Positions 37,806 to 49,450 of a stretch of 64,000 nt of DNA are shown one piece after another. Made by a program: the position numbers and the translations under genes. The DNA is from Acridotheres tristis. Its lineage: Eukaryota; Chordata; Aves; Passeriformes; Sturnidae. Under the pieces are notes generated by a model. That model was not told the DNA's origin and did not search any database. It worked only from the letters and a program-made list of their open reading frames with translations. The stretch is taken from positions 72,257,859-72,321,858 of the forward strand of contig CM072886.1 of assembly GCA_037013685.1 (NCBI GenBank). The letters are read 5' to 3'. The first letter of the stretch is position 1, and each line of letters begins with the position of its first letter.

Positions 37806-38564
37806 ATACAATGCTGAAACTCCCTCCTTCTGGCCTCCCAGGAGGATGTATGGAAGGTATGCATGTCTGTCTTTGGCTATTTTTGAAGCTGAACATAAGA
37901 TTAGGACAGAAATGCAAGGAACAGGGACCAGAAGGGAGTTTGAGCAGCAATAATAATTTTGTAATTTTAGAAATACGTTCACCCTGAAAGATCCTGCAGT
38001 ACTGATTTAGTATCTCAGTCACTTTAAATAACAGACAACTGATTATTCAGTTTAATGCAACTGCACTGTGGGCAATAAGAAAATTCTCATTTTGTTAGTT
38101 CATCTGTTTCCATCATGAAAGAACACACTCATTTCTTATCAAATTCAACGACATTGCATGATGCCATCCTCAGAGTCATGGCTTTCTACAATTCTTGGAT
38201 ATACTTTGATCCATTAATTTTTACTGTTCTCTTCAGTAATTGATTTTGTATGTAACACCAGGCTAGATGCAGATCCTAGAAGCAAAGTGCAGTGCAAAGA
38301 TGACAGGATGAAAAAAGCTAGAAAAAGCTATCAATATATATAAACCACTGCCAAATAACATCTTTCTTCTGCTTTCTCATTAATCATGGCAACATATGAG
38401 TCAGAGAACTACTTTAAATAACTTCTTAAAAAAAATAATTGATGCAGCATATCTATCTACATGAGGGAGTGTTGGTTCTACAGCAGCACGTGGCCATACT
38501 ACGTATTGATGCTTTGAAACAAATAAGTAAACAAATAAATAAGTAGGTGCAAAGGCAGTTCTAG
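37806..38564. other. Unique noncoding DNA
   Basis: Nothing recognised. Overlapping short frames on both strands are chance. Confidence 0.5.
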
Positions 38565-38745
38565 CATTCTGAGTACAATAATCCAGTCCCGAGAGGGGCT
38601 CGTCTGCTGTGTCCCAGCAAGGGTCAGGGTCAGGACCAGTCCTCCTGAGGGCAATGGGCAGGTGAGGTTGTGGTGACTGGGTGGGTGAGGCAGCAGGCTG
38701 GGGTACACAAAGCATATGGCCAGGCACAGCTGCCACACAGTTTAG
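38565..38745. other. GC-rich block of unknown origin
   Basis: About 180 bp clearly richer in G and C than the surrounding AT-rich DNA, with GGGTCA-like and GTGGGTGAGG-like runs. A 111-codon minus-strand frame (38401-38736) crosses it without a recognisable motif. It may be part of an old LTR or a small regulatory patch. No repeat family is assigned. Confidence 0.4.
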
Positions 38746-39684
38746 GCAGATCCCAAGGATTAGAACCTCAGATCAAATTTAATCCAAGCAATGCATTTGA
38801 ATTAAATGATAAAGGAAGACTACAGCTCTACACACTGTATCTTTTATTTTCTTATAAATGAAAGACAGTGCAAAGTCTGTAAAGACAAACTGTGTTCATA
38901 CAGGCCTAAAACACAGCAAGCAAAATCATCTACTTTGCCCTGAATTTCGTACTGGGATTAGTGTCACTCAGAATATGCCAATTCTTTGTAATGATAGCAT
39001 AGAGACCTGCTGAAGTGCACAATTATTGCTTATAGGATGCCAACATGTTTCATGATTTTTAACACAGAAAGGGCTGAAGTTCATTACTTCTTTTTCTTTC
39101 TTTTTTTTTCCCTTTTTGCCTACCTTAATAAATCTATAATAATGTTTTGCCAGTAAACTGAAAGCACAGCTTTCAATCACTTTTTGCAGTAGAGTGGTCA
39201 ATGATCCAAAAATGAAAACATAGGCCTATTGCCAGAAAAATGAGTTTATTTAAGCATCACTCAAAATCCAGTCATGCAGGAGCTCAAAGAAAAATTTAAA
39301 ATTTAGTTCCCAACTACTGAAAATGCTCAATCAGAAATGTTCTGAGATAAATCTCAGAAGATAATGATTCAGTTTCCAGATCTGACCAAATCTGCAACAT
39401 GGCTTTTGTCAAGATGTGACAGAAAAAAATCCACGACCACTAGGTCTTCTCCTTCTATCAATAGCTTGTCGCAGATACAAGGCCATTTTTAGAGGTATTA
39501 TAGTTTTTTAAAAATTATTTTGGTTTTTGAGGAAGAAGGACTCTCATTCTGAGCTTGTGCAAACAATCAGTGGAAAATAAGTGTCATTGCCTGAATTATA
39601 TCAAAGGCTCTACTTTGCTGATAAAACTATTGTCTTCTTTAAGAAACTGAATTTTCTTCTGAGAGAAAAGCTATTATTTCCAGC

Positions 39685-39687
<3 letters not shown>
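38746..39687. other. Unique noncoding DNA
   Basis: Nothing recognised. A polypyrimidine patch lies near 39088-39117. Confidence 0.5.

Positions 39688-39715
<28 letters not shown>
39688..39715 (+). repeat. Poly-A tract (28 A)
   Basis: An uninterrupted run of 28 A, the longest in the window. The 200 bp before it are not recognisable as a transposon or mRNA copy and hold no AATAAA at the usual distance. Confidence 0.85.
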
Positions 39716-39718
<3 letters not shown>

Positions 39719-42700
39719 AACACACAAACGCCTCCTAACTCCCTTTGTGGGTTCTCATTTTACAGGTCAGAACTGCAAGGTTTCATTTCTTTCTTTCCAA
39801 CCTTTTCCAAGAAAGGTCGTGCAAAGTGATGACCACAAGTATGTTTTATATCTGATGGCCTAAGGTCATGTCAAGTCCCCACTTTATTCTTTTTCCTTCA
39901 GTGCTCGGATTTGGGCAACATCACAAATGCCTAGGTAAAGCACTGGTAACAGTGTGCAAGCTGACATTTTTTGCTCATGATGTATCTATATGACAGTTAA
40001 TTTTCAAGCAATGTTATGTGAAAAATGGTCACGCTTTGTAGTACCATTTTACTCCTGCTTCCAAAAATATATCCCGCAAAGGATTTTCCAATACTTTTGA
40101 GTCATAGCAGGAAAGGGCTGAGTGAACAAATTTGTCAACATTGATCAAAGCTGACATTCATGTTACCCTACAGAGGCCTTCGATGTCGGTTTTCTTCACC
40201 CTGCTGTTTTCAAGGCTTATCGTATGTTTTTATGATTGGTGATAAGATGCTTTGATGTGCATTTCAGATTTATCTTTTGACTCACTAAGTATGGGAATTT
40301 CCAGATCTGAACCTTGCCAAATTAATTTTTCAGATTAATTTTCAGCATTAGGCCATTACCTACTCAAGTGCAATATGGATAACTTTGCCCCTGATTATTT
40401 TGACAACGTTACCTATACACTACTCCAAATTTTTATGCTAATCAATTAATAATAATGAAAATATTTTTGTTTTAGAAAACTTTGAGATAATTTTCAATTA
40501 AATAGAAGGAACTCTTTTTGAAGAGCTGTAACTAGACAACAAAGCTGTGAATAACATTTGGTAAATACTTTGGTCTTGACAAATGAAGATTTATATGTCA
40601 AATGGCATGGCATAGAATTTTAAAGTTCTTTCAGTCATTTTGTACAGCTTTATACATATTGCATGGAACAAGCACTTCAAGAAAACCTATTTCAAGAGAA
40701 CCTATAATTAAAAAAAATAAAAAATCCTGGCCATAACCTTTATAGTCATGTTATTAAATAAGAAAGACATCAAGAAATATTTATGCTTTCTGCATGCAGA
40801 CATCTCAGATCAGTGACTAAAGCCCATTAACCAAGAAAATTATATTGGCAATGTATAGCTTAGAACTACTGTGAATAAGATACAATTAGTGTTGTGCCAG
40901 CAGGATTAATTTTTAAAATGTACACAATAAAAATAACCATAATGTATGTTTTTATGGGGAGAAATTCAAAGCAATCTTTCATACAAAGAAATGACTCAAA
41001 AAACGTGTAAGTTAAAAGACCATAAATATTAAAAACAAATTCCTAACCATGAAAACTTACAGCTTCCATCAGCTGAATCTCTTAGAATCCACTTACTAGG
41101 CTAATTACAGCAATAAATAAATTACATTATTGCTAATTATATCTTCAAATTCCTATTCTTCTTATTCTCTTTCACCCAAGATGTGAGGGATTGTTCTTGC
41201 TGGAATAAAATCAACAAATATACACAATAAACACAGTTCATGATCAATTCAAATATAACTAACTGTATATTTTATGTGATTCATCTTCTGTTAGTAGTCA
41301 GCCTGGCAATGACTTCTCTCCTGTTTTTCCTAAAAGTGTGAATATCCACATGGAGATGTTATTGTCTTGCAGCTTTGTTTATTCAGGTCTCCGAAAAATA
41401 AAGCCCAGAGGTCATTTGGTAAAACAGCTGGACAGTTGATCCACAGCAATTAATTTGTTATGAAAAACAGCCAAAGGAATGATCCCATCAAATGTAAAAT
41501 AAATAGAAAAAGGTGTTAAAAGATTCTTAGGCAATTAAGCACTAAGGCCAAACCAAACAAAAACCCCTTCTTCTTAGACATCCTCTTTATCTTTCCATAA
41601 AATTTTGTGAATTGTAAGAACTGCTGGATTTGTGATACAGAAAACCTAGAAATCATCTACACATTCTTTAAGCTAAACATTTATTTTGTTTCTGAAGACT
41701 CTGAAGATCCTTACTTCTTTCTTAACATCTAGAACGAACTCAACTATGTTTAGCTTCTGATCTGATCTAAAAATTGGAAATTCTAGACCCATACTGTAAT
41801 CACAGATTAGAGACTGGGGAATAAAATATTTCTTCCCAGTAATTATGATATTCTGGATTTAAGTGTGTTGCTGAGTGCAAACTTGATTCACTGAAGCTTA
41901 ATTTGCTTAAGTTACAGTTCTGTACATGTAACAGAAAAAAATACATGGTCTGTGGCACTCAGTGTAGGTATTTGAAGAAATATGCAATGGATTTGCAGGG
42001 TAGATGAACACTTCGTAGTGATATGTCAATGAGGTGGAAAATATGGGTTTGGGACATGGTAACATAATTACAATGCTAATCAAGGACAATGCAAGGCTCT
42101 CCAGTAAAGTTGACAAGCTTGAGAATTAATCCAGGATTAAGCATTTCAAGATTACTGGTGTCCCAGTGAGGAAAAGCCTAAGAATTTAGTAATCTTTATG
42201 GCAACACTTCAGAAAGATGAAGTAAAATATTTATTTTCAGAATGATTTTCACCATAATAATTTGTGTCCAACCACATCTTCATAAGTTCTCACAAAACTG
42301 GTTCAATTTTCATGGAACACTTTCTTCAGAAGTGCCACGATATGCAAAGGAAAATCCACTTTGCTTATACACATGTAGATACTGATACATGTCTTCTCCC
42401 TCCTCTCCTACATGATTTTGAAAAACCTCCTCTATTCAAATATGTATACATATATATATCCATACTAGTTTGAGTCTGTAGACTGATAGCCAGACCCTGG
42501 GCACAGAGCAACTCCTGAGATTAACACTCTTTCCCTTATCAGCTATTTAGGTTATCAAATTTCAAAAACAAAATCAGGAGGGATTTATAGGTGTTATCAC
42601 TCATGCATAACTGCCACAGAAAGGTTAATTACACCTCTTATTCACCATTATCTTTTAAAATCCAGCTAAATGATAACAATTATAAATATAAAACATGCTT

Positions 42701-44715
42701 ACAATTCAAATTTTACTCTTCACATAAAAGCTAGATCAGCATAATTATTTTTGTCCCCACTGAAAAACATGAATTGATGGCAACATTCCCAGATGAGCAT
42801 AACATTTTATTACCTCAAACTTTTTTCTGTGAAGCATCATTTTATCATTTCATCTTATTGCATGTAACATGGAAATTGAGGTTGACAAATGACGTGAGTC
42901 TTAAAAAATGGAAGGCGGTATTTCTAGCCTTTTCTGCTAACCCCCACAATAGATAGCACCCGTAGCACAGAGGGACTAAAAAGGTTTTTTTATAATTATT
43001 TTCAGCTGGGAAGAGTATAATTAATTTATACTTTAATGATGAATGTTACTGAGAAATTATGTGATTGCGTTCTACTGGAAAAACATAAGTTGTTGTTTAT
43101 TATATGCTATAAAGGCCTAAATTGGCCTGACTTTTGAGCTTGATACAAAGTCTGTGTCAGGTCTGACTGGTGTATGTCTGTATGTCTTTTGCCTACTGAA
43201 AACAGAAAAACATCAACTAGAGTGATTGTTTAGAAGTCATAAAATAGATTTTACAACAGGAAAAAAATGGGAAGAGGAACAGTGAAAAGTTTACATTTGA
43301 TTTCCAAAATGCTGGTATAAGTCAAAGTAGAAGATAGCACATCTTCACTTAGATTATTTCTTTTCTTCTAGATGTATTTTTCACTAATGTCAGAAAAATG
43401 AGTTGAATATTAATATTTTGATAAAGATCAGATAGGTGAGTGAGTGTACATGTAAAGGCTTGTTGATAAATAAGAAAAGAAGTGTGGATAGTTATCACAC
43501 TTCAGAGTCTGTGGTCAGAATAAACCAATGTCTCTAATTTCTTTAGGCTGCCAGCTGCCAAATGAGAGGGTACTTTGGACTTTCAGGAAAAAGATAAATG
43601 ACTTTAATATGCAACTCATACTCTAAGATAGAATTTCCCCATGTCAGTAACATATTTTTTTGTCAGAATATTCTGTCAAAGCCTCTAGATTGATATATTA
43701 TTATTTATTAGTCCAGCACCAGAATCTAAGTACTCATTCTGGTATTGAACGCTACGATGCATTTCAGGATACTTGAAATTTTCCGAAGTCAGACATATTA
43801 GAATATCAACATTCTAAAAAGAAGAAAGGGAAAAAATATGTTCGACTTGTTCTGATGAAAACTACCCCTTTAACAATCAAGCACAGAGAATGAGCTGTAT
43901 CACGAATACCAAAACAGCCATGTACTACTATATTAGTAGATGAAGTAGGATTATGGATATCCAGAATGGGGGAACAAGGGGTACACCTGAGTCACAACAC
44001 CTCATTTACCTACCCATTATTGGCTGTTAAGCACAGAATCTATTTAAGGGACTTGAAGAAAAAAATATCATTTTGAAGATTTGAGAGGTCAGAATGAAAA
44101 GAATATACCACTCATTCCCTCAAGATGATTTGGGAAAAGGGGGGAACTTCTTTGCTGAAAAGCAGCTAAATATCCCCAAATACACGTACAGGTACTGTGC
44201 TCAAGACTGTAGGTGAGGGTCAATGTCTTGCTGTCACAGGAGAGATGAAAGGTTAGGCAGAGATAGGTCATAAGGACTTAAAATATGAAAGCAAATCATT
44301 TATGCTTGGTGCAGCAGGGAACGGAAAGACGGTGGAGAGAAGTAAAAAGAGGATTAACAAGAGCTAATCCTAGATATGAAGGTTTGTATGGTTTATGTAG
44401 ATTATCGCCTCTGCAGTGGAAATGGATTTGTTGCAGAGTGGCACCCAAATGCGTATATTTCCCACAAATTGTGAATTTAAACCTGTCAAGCTGTTTTTTG
44501 AGTTACAGGTCATCAGAAATACTTTGATAAAGAGCAGCTGCACAGTGAAGGTTACAAGCAGACTTCTGTTATATGCTAAAATGTTTTTTTCTCTCTTCAT
44601 TTTGCATAGCAAAATATTTTTAAATTGTAATCAAGATACAATCAAAAATTTGCACATGCTCTGAAGGCCAGTGGCCAGGCTATGAAATACCACATATTTG
44701 AAAATAATCCCTTTA
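39716..44715. other. Long repeat-free AT-rich stretch
   Basis: About 5 kb without any transposon I recognise. It holds TAATTA-type sites and an imperfect palindrome at 41102-41139. No convincing exon is seen. Confidence 0.5.
41102..41139. repeat. Imperfect inverted repeat with TAATTA cores
   Basis: TAATTA-CA-GCAATAA (41102-41116) faces TTATTGC-TAATTA (41127-41139) across about 10 bases, with a 2-base bulge on the left arm. TAATTA is the core bound by many homeodomain proteins. Whether it is a binding site or AT-rich chance cannot be told from one sequence. Confidence 0.55.
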
Positions 44716-44716
44716 T

Positions 44717-44742
44717 ACATATATATATATATATATATATAA
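44717..44742. repeat. (TA)n microsatellite
   Basis: About 12 to 13 TA units. Confidence 0.85.
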
Positions 44743-44776
44743 AATTCATCTAACATCTTTTAGAGTAATTTCATAA

Positions 44777-44799
44777 AAAAAAAAAAGAAAAAAAAAAGA
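44777..44799. repeat. Poly-A/AAAG tract
   Basis: Two A runs (12 and 10) separated by a single G, after the TA repeat. Confidence 0.75.
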
Positions 44800-44890
44800 C
44801 GTTTCAAGCAAAAGACCTTGACATTAGATTTATACTTCACTTTCAGTCAAACAAGAGTGAAAACTAGAAAATGGTCAATGTGCATGCATG

Positions 44891-44898
44891 TCTATCTT

Positions 44899-44942
<44 letters not shown>
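44891..44942. repeat. (TCTA)n tetranucleotide microsatellite
   Basis: About 11 uninterrupted TCTA (GATA on the other strand) units from 44899 to 44942, preceded by one variant unit. Pure arrays of this length are often polymorphic. Confidence 0.9.
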
Positions 44943-45076
44943 AACACAGTGAATCCTACTTTAAATATTATAACAGCCACAAGAAAAAGATGTCTTCAGA
45001 GAGAAGCTGTGAGAATGCAGAGATGCTCATATCCGTAGGGAATAAGTAAAAGTCTGTTTTCTTTTGACTAAAAGGA

Positions 45077-45517
45077 TTGTACTTTCCAGCTGGGAGAGAT
45101 AGGATGGACAGAGCCCTGATTCCTTTCTTACAGGGAGGAGTTGATAAGTCTGACACATTGTCTTTTAAATTGCTAAGGTCAGAAATATTCAAAACTTACT
45201 TGGAAACTTACATTGTCCCTAACATAGATGTTTGTAGGGAAGCTTTTGACCCTGGAGAGTTTTTAGCAGAATATGGTTTAGAGTTATTACAGCCTATAAA
45301 AATGAACATGTCTCTTGCCTTTAAAGGTCAAGAAAATCAGAACAGTATTAGCTCAATATTCATCCTCTGTGAATACTGTTTTATACACTCATACCCTTCC
45401 TTTTACAAAAGCAGACTAATTTTCAGAGTAGAATGGCAATTTACTAGGATGTCTGAACCTCCTAATAAACTTCAAAAAATAAATGACTGCCTGATAAGAT
45501 TTTCTTTCAGTCTGTAA
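45077..45517 (+). other. 146-codon open frame, doubtful
   Basis: I do not recognise it. Residues 1-90 have a balanced, protein-like composition (Asp, Glu, Lys, Arg, Leu, with a Tyr-Leu-Glu-Thr-Tyr stretch), while residues 100-146 are richer in Phe, Ser and Cys, as chance frames are. No signal peptide, domain or repeat is visible. It lies just downstream of microsatellites and carries no obvious promoter. It could be a decayed retrocopy or chance, since a frame this long is only mildly unexpected here. Confidence 0.15.
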
Positions 45518-46149
45518 CAACATTTTTACTCAGTTTCAAGGGTAACTGTGTGTAATCTAATCCTGCTTTTTAAAATATCCTCCCTGCAGAGATTATGTCA
45601 ATTAACTACAGAAATACTCTTGAGCTTCGAGAGTGTCTGAACTTATGTGCTCAAGTGAGCTGATCATTTATTTTATGGTATGTCTCAAATGTGTGCTGTT
45701 TCTGGTGGACTTTAATGTTTACTGAATGTCACAGATTTTTTGTACTGAGGAACTATTCAGCAAATTATTAATTCCATAGCTGGAGCATCCCAGTGGTTTT
45801 AAGGGCTGTTTTCCCAATAATATTTCTATAATTTATGTTGGGTCTAGAAATATTGCTATTTTTCTCTCAGTTGTATATTCTGCTTCAAATCAACTTGCAC
45901 CAATCTAAAAATGCCATAGATAGGGATGACGGGTTTTTCATGTTTTTCTCTCATTTCATATCTTAAGATCTCACCCAAGAAAAACTGAATTTCTAATTTT
46001 GTAGAAGGCACTTGCAGGGTTTATCTGGGCAATTCTTGACTCCTAATAAAATAGTGTGATTGTATTTATAACTTGGATTCTCAGGGAATGAATGGTTTAT
46101 CTGTACTTAGCAATACTGTACTCAGCTGCTGTCAGTGTTATACAATATT
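45518..46149. other. Unique noncoding DNA
   Basis: Nothing recognised. Confidence 0.5.
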
Positions 46150-46262
46150 AAGGCTGGGTTACTTCAATTCTTGTAGAGCTACTGCCTTGTAGAGCTTGAG
46201 TTCAATTATCCTTGTTGGTCACTTCCAACTCAGGATATTCTATGATTCTATGATTCTATAAT
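46150..46262 (+). mobile_element. CR1 3' end fragment
   Basis: About 110 bp that include 'attatccttgttggtcactt', 'ccaactcaggatattc' and two copies of the TATGATTC tail unit. This is the 3' end of a CR1 in forward orientation. The 'ccaactcaggatattctatg' form differs from the tail at 37.6 kb, so a different CR1 subfamily is likely. Confidence 0.85.
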
Positions 46263-46562
46263 GAACAGATCTCAAACCTGCAATAAGAAGGTCTGGAGAA
46301 ATGTAAAATTTAATGAAAGACCAGGACTTAAGGATGAGGTGTCTTTGGCATTGTTCTAAGATTTAACTTTTTGAAGATAGAGGTTTTCTAACAGTGCACA
46401 AACCAAATAGCACTTATTAAAGAAAAAAACAGATTAATATATTTCAGAAAATTGTGTTATGCGAGTAGTTCTTGCTTTACTCTTTACCATAAGCTGGTAT
46501 TCTAAAATGATAATACAATAAAGCAACCTATATTTTACTCATTAGGTGTTCAAAAGTGTATG

Positions 46563-47166
46563 GAATCACAGAATATGCTGGGTTGGAAGGGACCCATCAG
46601 GATCATGAAGTCCAACTTCTGGTCCTGAACAGGACACCCCAGGAGTCACACCATGTGCCTGAAGAGTGTTGTCCAAAAGCTTCTTGAACTCTTCAGGCTT
46701 GATGCTGTGACCACTTCCCTGGGGAGCTGTTCCAGTGCCCAAACACCCTCTGGGTGAAGAGCTGATATCCAAGATAAACCTCCCATAACTCATCTTCATG
46801 ACATTTCATCAAGTTCTGTCACTGGTCACAAGATTTAGGAGACCAGTACCTGCCCCTGCATTTCCCCTTGTGAGGATCTTGAAGATGACAGTGAGGTCTC
46901 CCCTCAGTCTCCTCCTCTCCAGGCTGAACAGACCAAGTGACCTCAGCTGCTCCTCATACAGCTTCCCCTCAAGGCTCTCCACCATCCTCACTGCCCTGCT
47001 TTGGATGCTCTCTAACAGCTCAATGTCTTTTTTATATTGTGGCACCCAAAGCTGCCCCCAGCACTGGAGGTGAGGCTGCTCCAGCTCAGAGCAGAGCAGG
47101 ACAATCCCCGCCCTTGCCTGGCTGGTGATGCTGTGCTGACTCAGGTTCAACTTGCCATCAACCTGG
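46563..47166 (-). mobile_element. CR1 LINE fragment, well-preserved 3' end
   Basis: On the + strand it begins with the inverted tail ('gaatcacagaatatgctggg', 'ttggaagggacccatcagga') and passes 'gctgttccagtgcccaaaca', 'ctcctctccaggctgaacag', 'acctcagctgctcctcatac', 'tggatgctctctaacagctc' to 'caacttgccatcaacctg'. The order is unbroken over about 600 bp with few gaps, so this is one of the better preserved CR1 copies here. The sense open frame (46809-47150 -) is the C-terminal part of the CR1 ORF2 product and is not a gene. Confidence 0.93.
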
Positions 47167-48929
47167 CGTTAAAGGCAATACAAAAGTATTCTGCTTGGTC
47201 ACAATTTTTCTTTGGTCTTTTCTGGACCAATATTTGTGTACTTGATGCTGTATATCCACCCACATACAACACAGTTTTTATTTCGTTTGTTTACTGCTTC
47301 CTGACAACTGCTGAGAACTGAGGCAATATACTGTATTCTTTAAAATCAGTTCTTACACATAATATTCCAATAGTCTTCGAGTTCACAATTGAATTTGCAT
47401 AATTTGTCTAAAATTGAGCAAAATCTGCAAATGTCCTTCTTTATCGAGGTAATACAATTTAAACTACTAACCTGAAGTAGCAAACTATTCTCCAGCTAGT
47501 TTCCCATCAACTTCATATTATTTTATCTACAGAAAAAAGGGTATGTAGCTATTAAGTAACTGTGTAATCTTGCCCTTTTAGGTAATCTTCATCAAAGCTG
47601 TACTTGTCACCTGTACCTGCTTTGAGTAATCTCATCAATTTATTATTTTGGCTTTTTACCTTGACAATAGAAATATTTACAATAGTCTTTTTAACATTTT
47701 CTAGTAAAATCATTATTTCTTGAGTATTTAACACTTGACCCAGTGTCTGCCTATTTCTTTTTATTCCTCTTATCTGCCCATACCCCTGCATTAGAAAGGA
47801 ATTTATGAAAACTGTAATCTGAAATTTTCTCATAGAGCAGTAGCATTATTTAAATTTGAAATAGTGCAACAATTGTACTCGCGCTGTCAATTTCTTAGTA
47901 TCACATACTTTTTGTAGTCAAAATAATGTCTAACAAGCTGAACTCTCATTGACATTCAACATATAGAGTTGATGACATTACATGAACAATTTCTGTCTCC
48001 ATAATATTGTACAAATACTTTTATAATAGATTTTCAGCATATTTACATAATGATGCCTTCAGATGTAATGTTGGCCATATTAATGTAAAGTTTATAATTT
48101 GGTGAAGGAAAGAAGATTGGGGTAGACATATACTGATGGTTTTGTTTTTCAGTATTGAACATGATGAAGCTTTCTCAGCTAAGTTTTCTTCATCCAATTC
48201 ATTTGCAAATGAAAAAAAGTGAAAAATATGAAAAATTCAGTGTAAGATGTGTGATTGCACTGAGCACTTATTTAAGTCAAAGCCTTGCATACAATCCGAT
48301 TGCTTTATCAATTTGCTTTCTATTAAGAATGGTGAAAAATAGGTTATTAAAATATCATCTGAAAGAGACAAATTGTGAATCCAGATATACTTATGAATCA
48401 TTATAGCCTTATTGTAAGTGGAAATAGAGTTGAAATACTGTAAGACAAAAATATTCTCTGGCATTTCCTAGTTAACTAGATTAACAACAAAATTAGAAAT
48501 AGCATATATTTCTACTGAGCTTTAGAATCAGCTCTAGACTGGTCATAGATATTGGTCTTCTTTCCTGCTCCTTACTTTCAAATTATTTTATTCAAGTATA
48601 ATTCTTGAAATTAGAAGATTCCAGAGGCAAGTATTTAAAGATCTAAGTTCATAAAATTTTTCATTAAAATCAGCTGAGCTAGAACTCTTGCATAATTTTT
48701 AATATTTTCAAATATGTTCATTTATCTCTCCACTACAGATGGTAGTAGTAAAGGACAGAAGGGATTATAGAATATACATTTTGTGCCTTCTTCTCAGGGG
48801 TGTTTGTGCTCAGACCAGCCTTAGTCAGAACGTGATAAGGAGATGAATTATTTCACACCTATCTCCCAACATTAAACTATAAAATGTTCATTTAAAAATT
48901 ATTTCATACTTCCATCTAGCCTTACAAGT
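47167..48929. other. Unique AT-rich noncoding DNA
   Basis: Nothing recognised. Open frames of up to 93 codons are Lys/Ile/Leu-rich and motif-free. Confidence 0.5.
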
Positions 48930-49445
48930 AGGTTTATGCTGAACACAGGGTTGACAATACAAGATATTTCTGTAGCTGAGCAGGGTTCACATGGAGCCAA
49001 GGCATTTTCTGCTTTTCACACTGCCCTGCTGGTGTGGAGATTGGAGGTACATGGGAAGCTGGGAGAAGACACATCCAGGACAGGTGACCCAAACTGTACA
49101 AAGGAATATTCCAGACACCATGCTATGTATATAGAGTGGGGGGAAGGAGGAGAAAAGGAGGGAACATTTGGAGTGATGGCATTTGTCTTCCAAAGTCTCC
49201 GTTGTGTGTGATGCAGCCCTGCACTCCTAGGGGTGGCTGTACACCCGTCTTCCCATAGGAAGGAGTGAATTAATTGTTTTGTTCTGCTTATGTGTATGAC
49301 CTTTGCTTTCCCTATTAAACTCTCTTTATCCCAACCCCAAGTTTTCTACCTTTCACTCTTCCAATTGTCTCCCCAGTACCACCTGGGGAGGAGTAAGTGA
49401 CCAGCTGCCTGGAGCTTAGCTGCTGACTGGAGCTAAAGCATACCA
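48930..49445 (+). mobile_element. Solo LTR, ERVL type
   Basis: About 516 bp with avian ERVL-type LTR landmarks in order: 'aacacagggttgacaata', 'caaaggaatattccagacac', a TATA-like box ('tatgtatatag', about 49124), 'gaacatttggagtgatggca', the polyadenylation signal ATTAAA (49314-49319), 'accacctggggaggagtaag' and the end 'ggagctaaagcatacca'. The ends are mutated (the canonical TG start is lost). Flanking CAAGT (48925-48929) and TAAGT (49446-49450) match at four of five bases and could be a decayed 5-bp duplication. No internal proviral sequence is seen. The 91-codon frame inside is not a gene. Confidence 0.85.
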
Positions 49446-49450
49446 TAAGT

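Noticed and set aside
46809..47150. 113-codon frame on the minus strand as a gene
   Set aside because: It is the C-terminal ORF2 region of a truncated CR1, without the rest of the reverse transcriptase.
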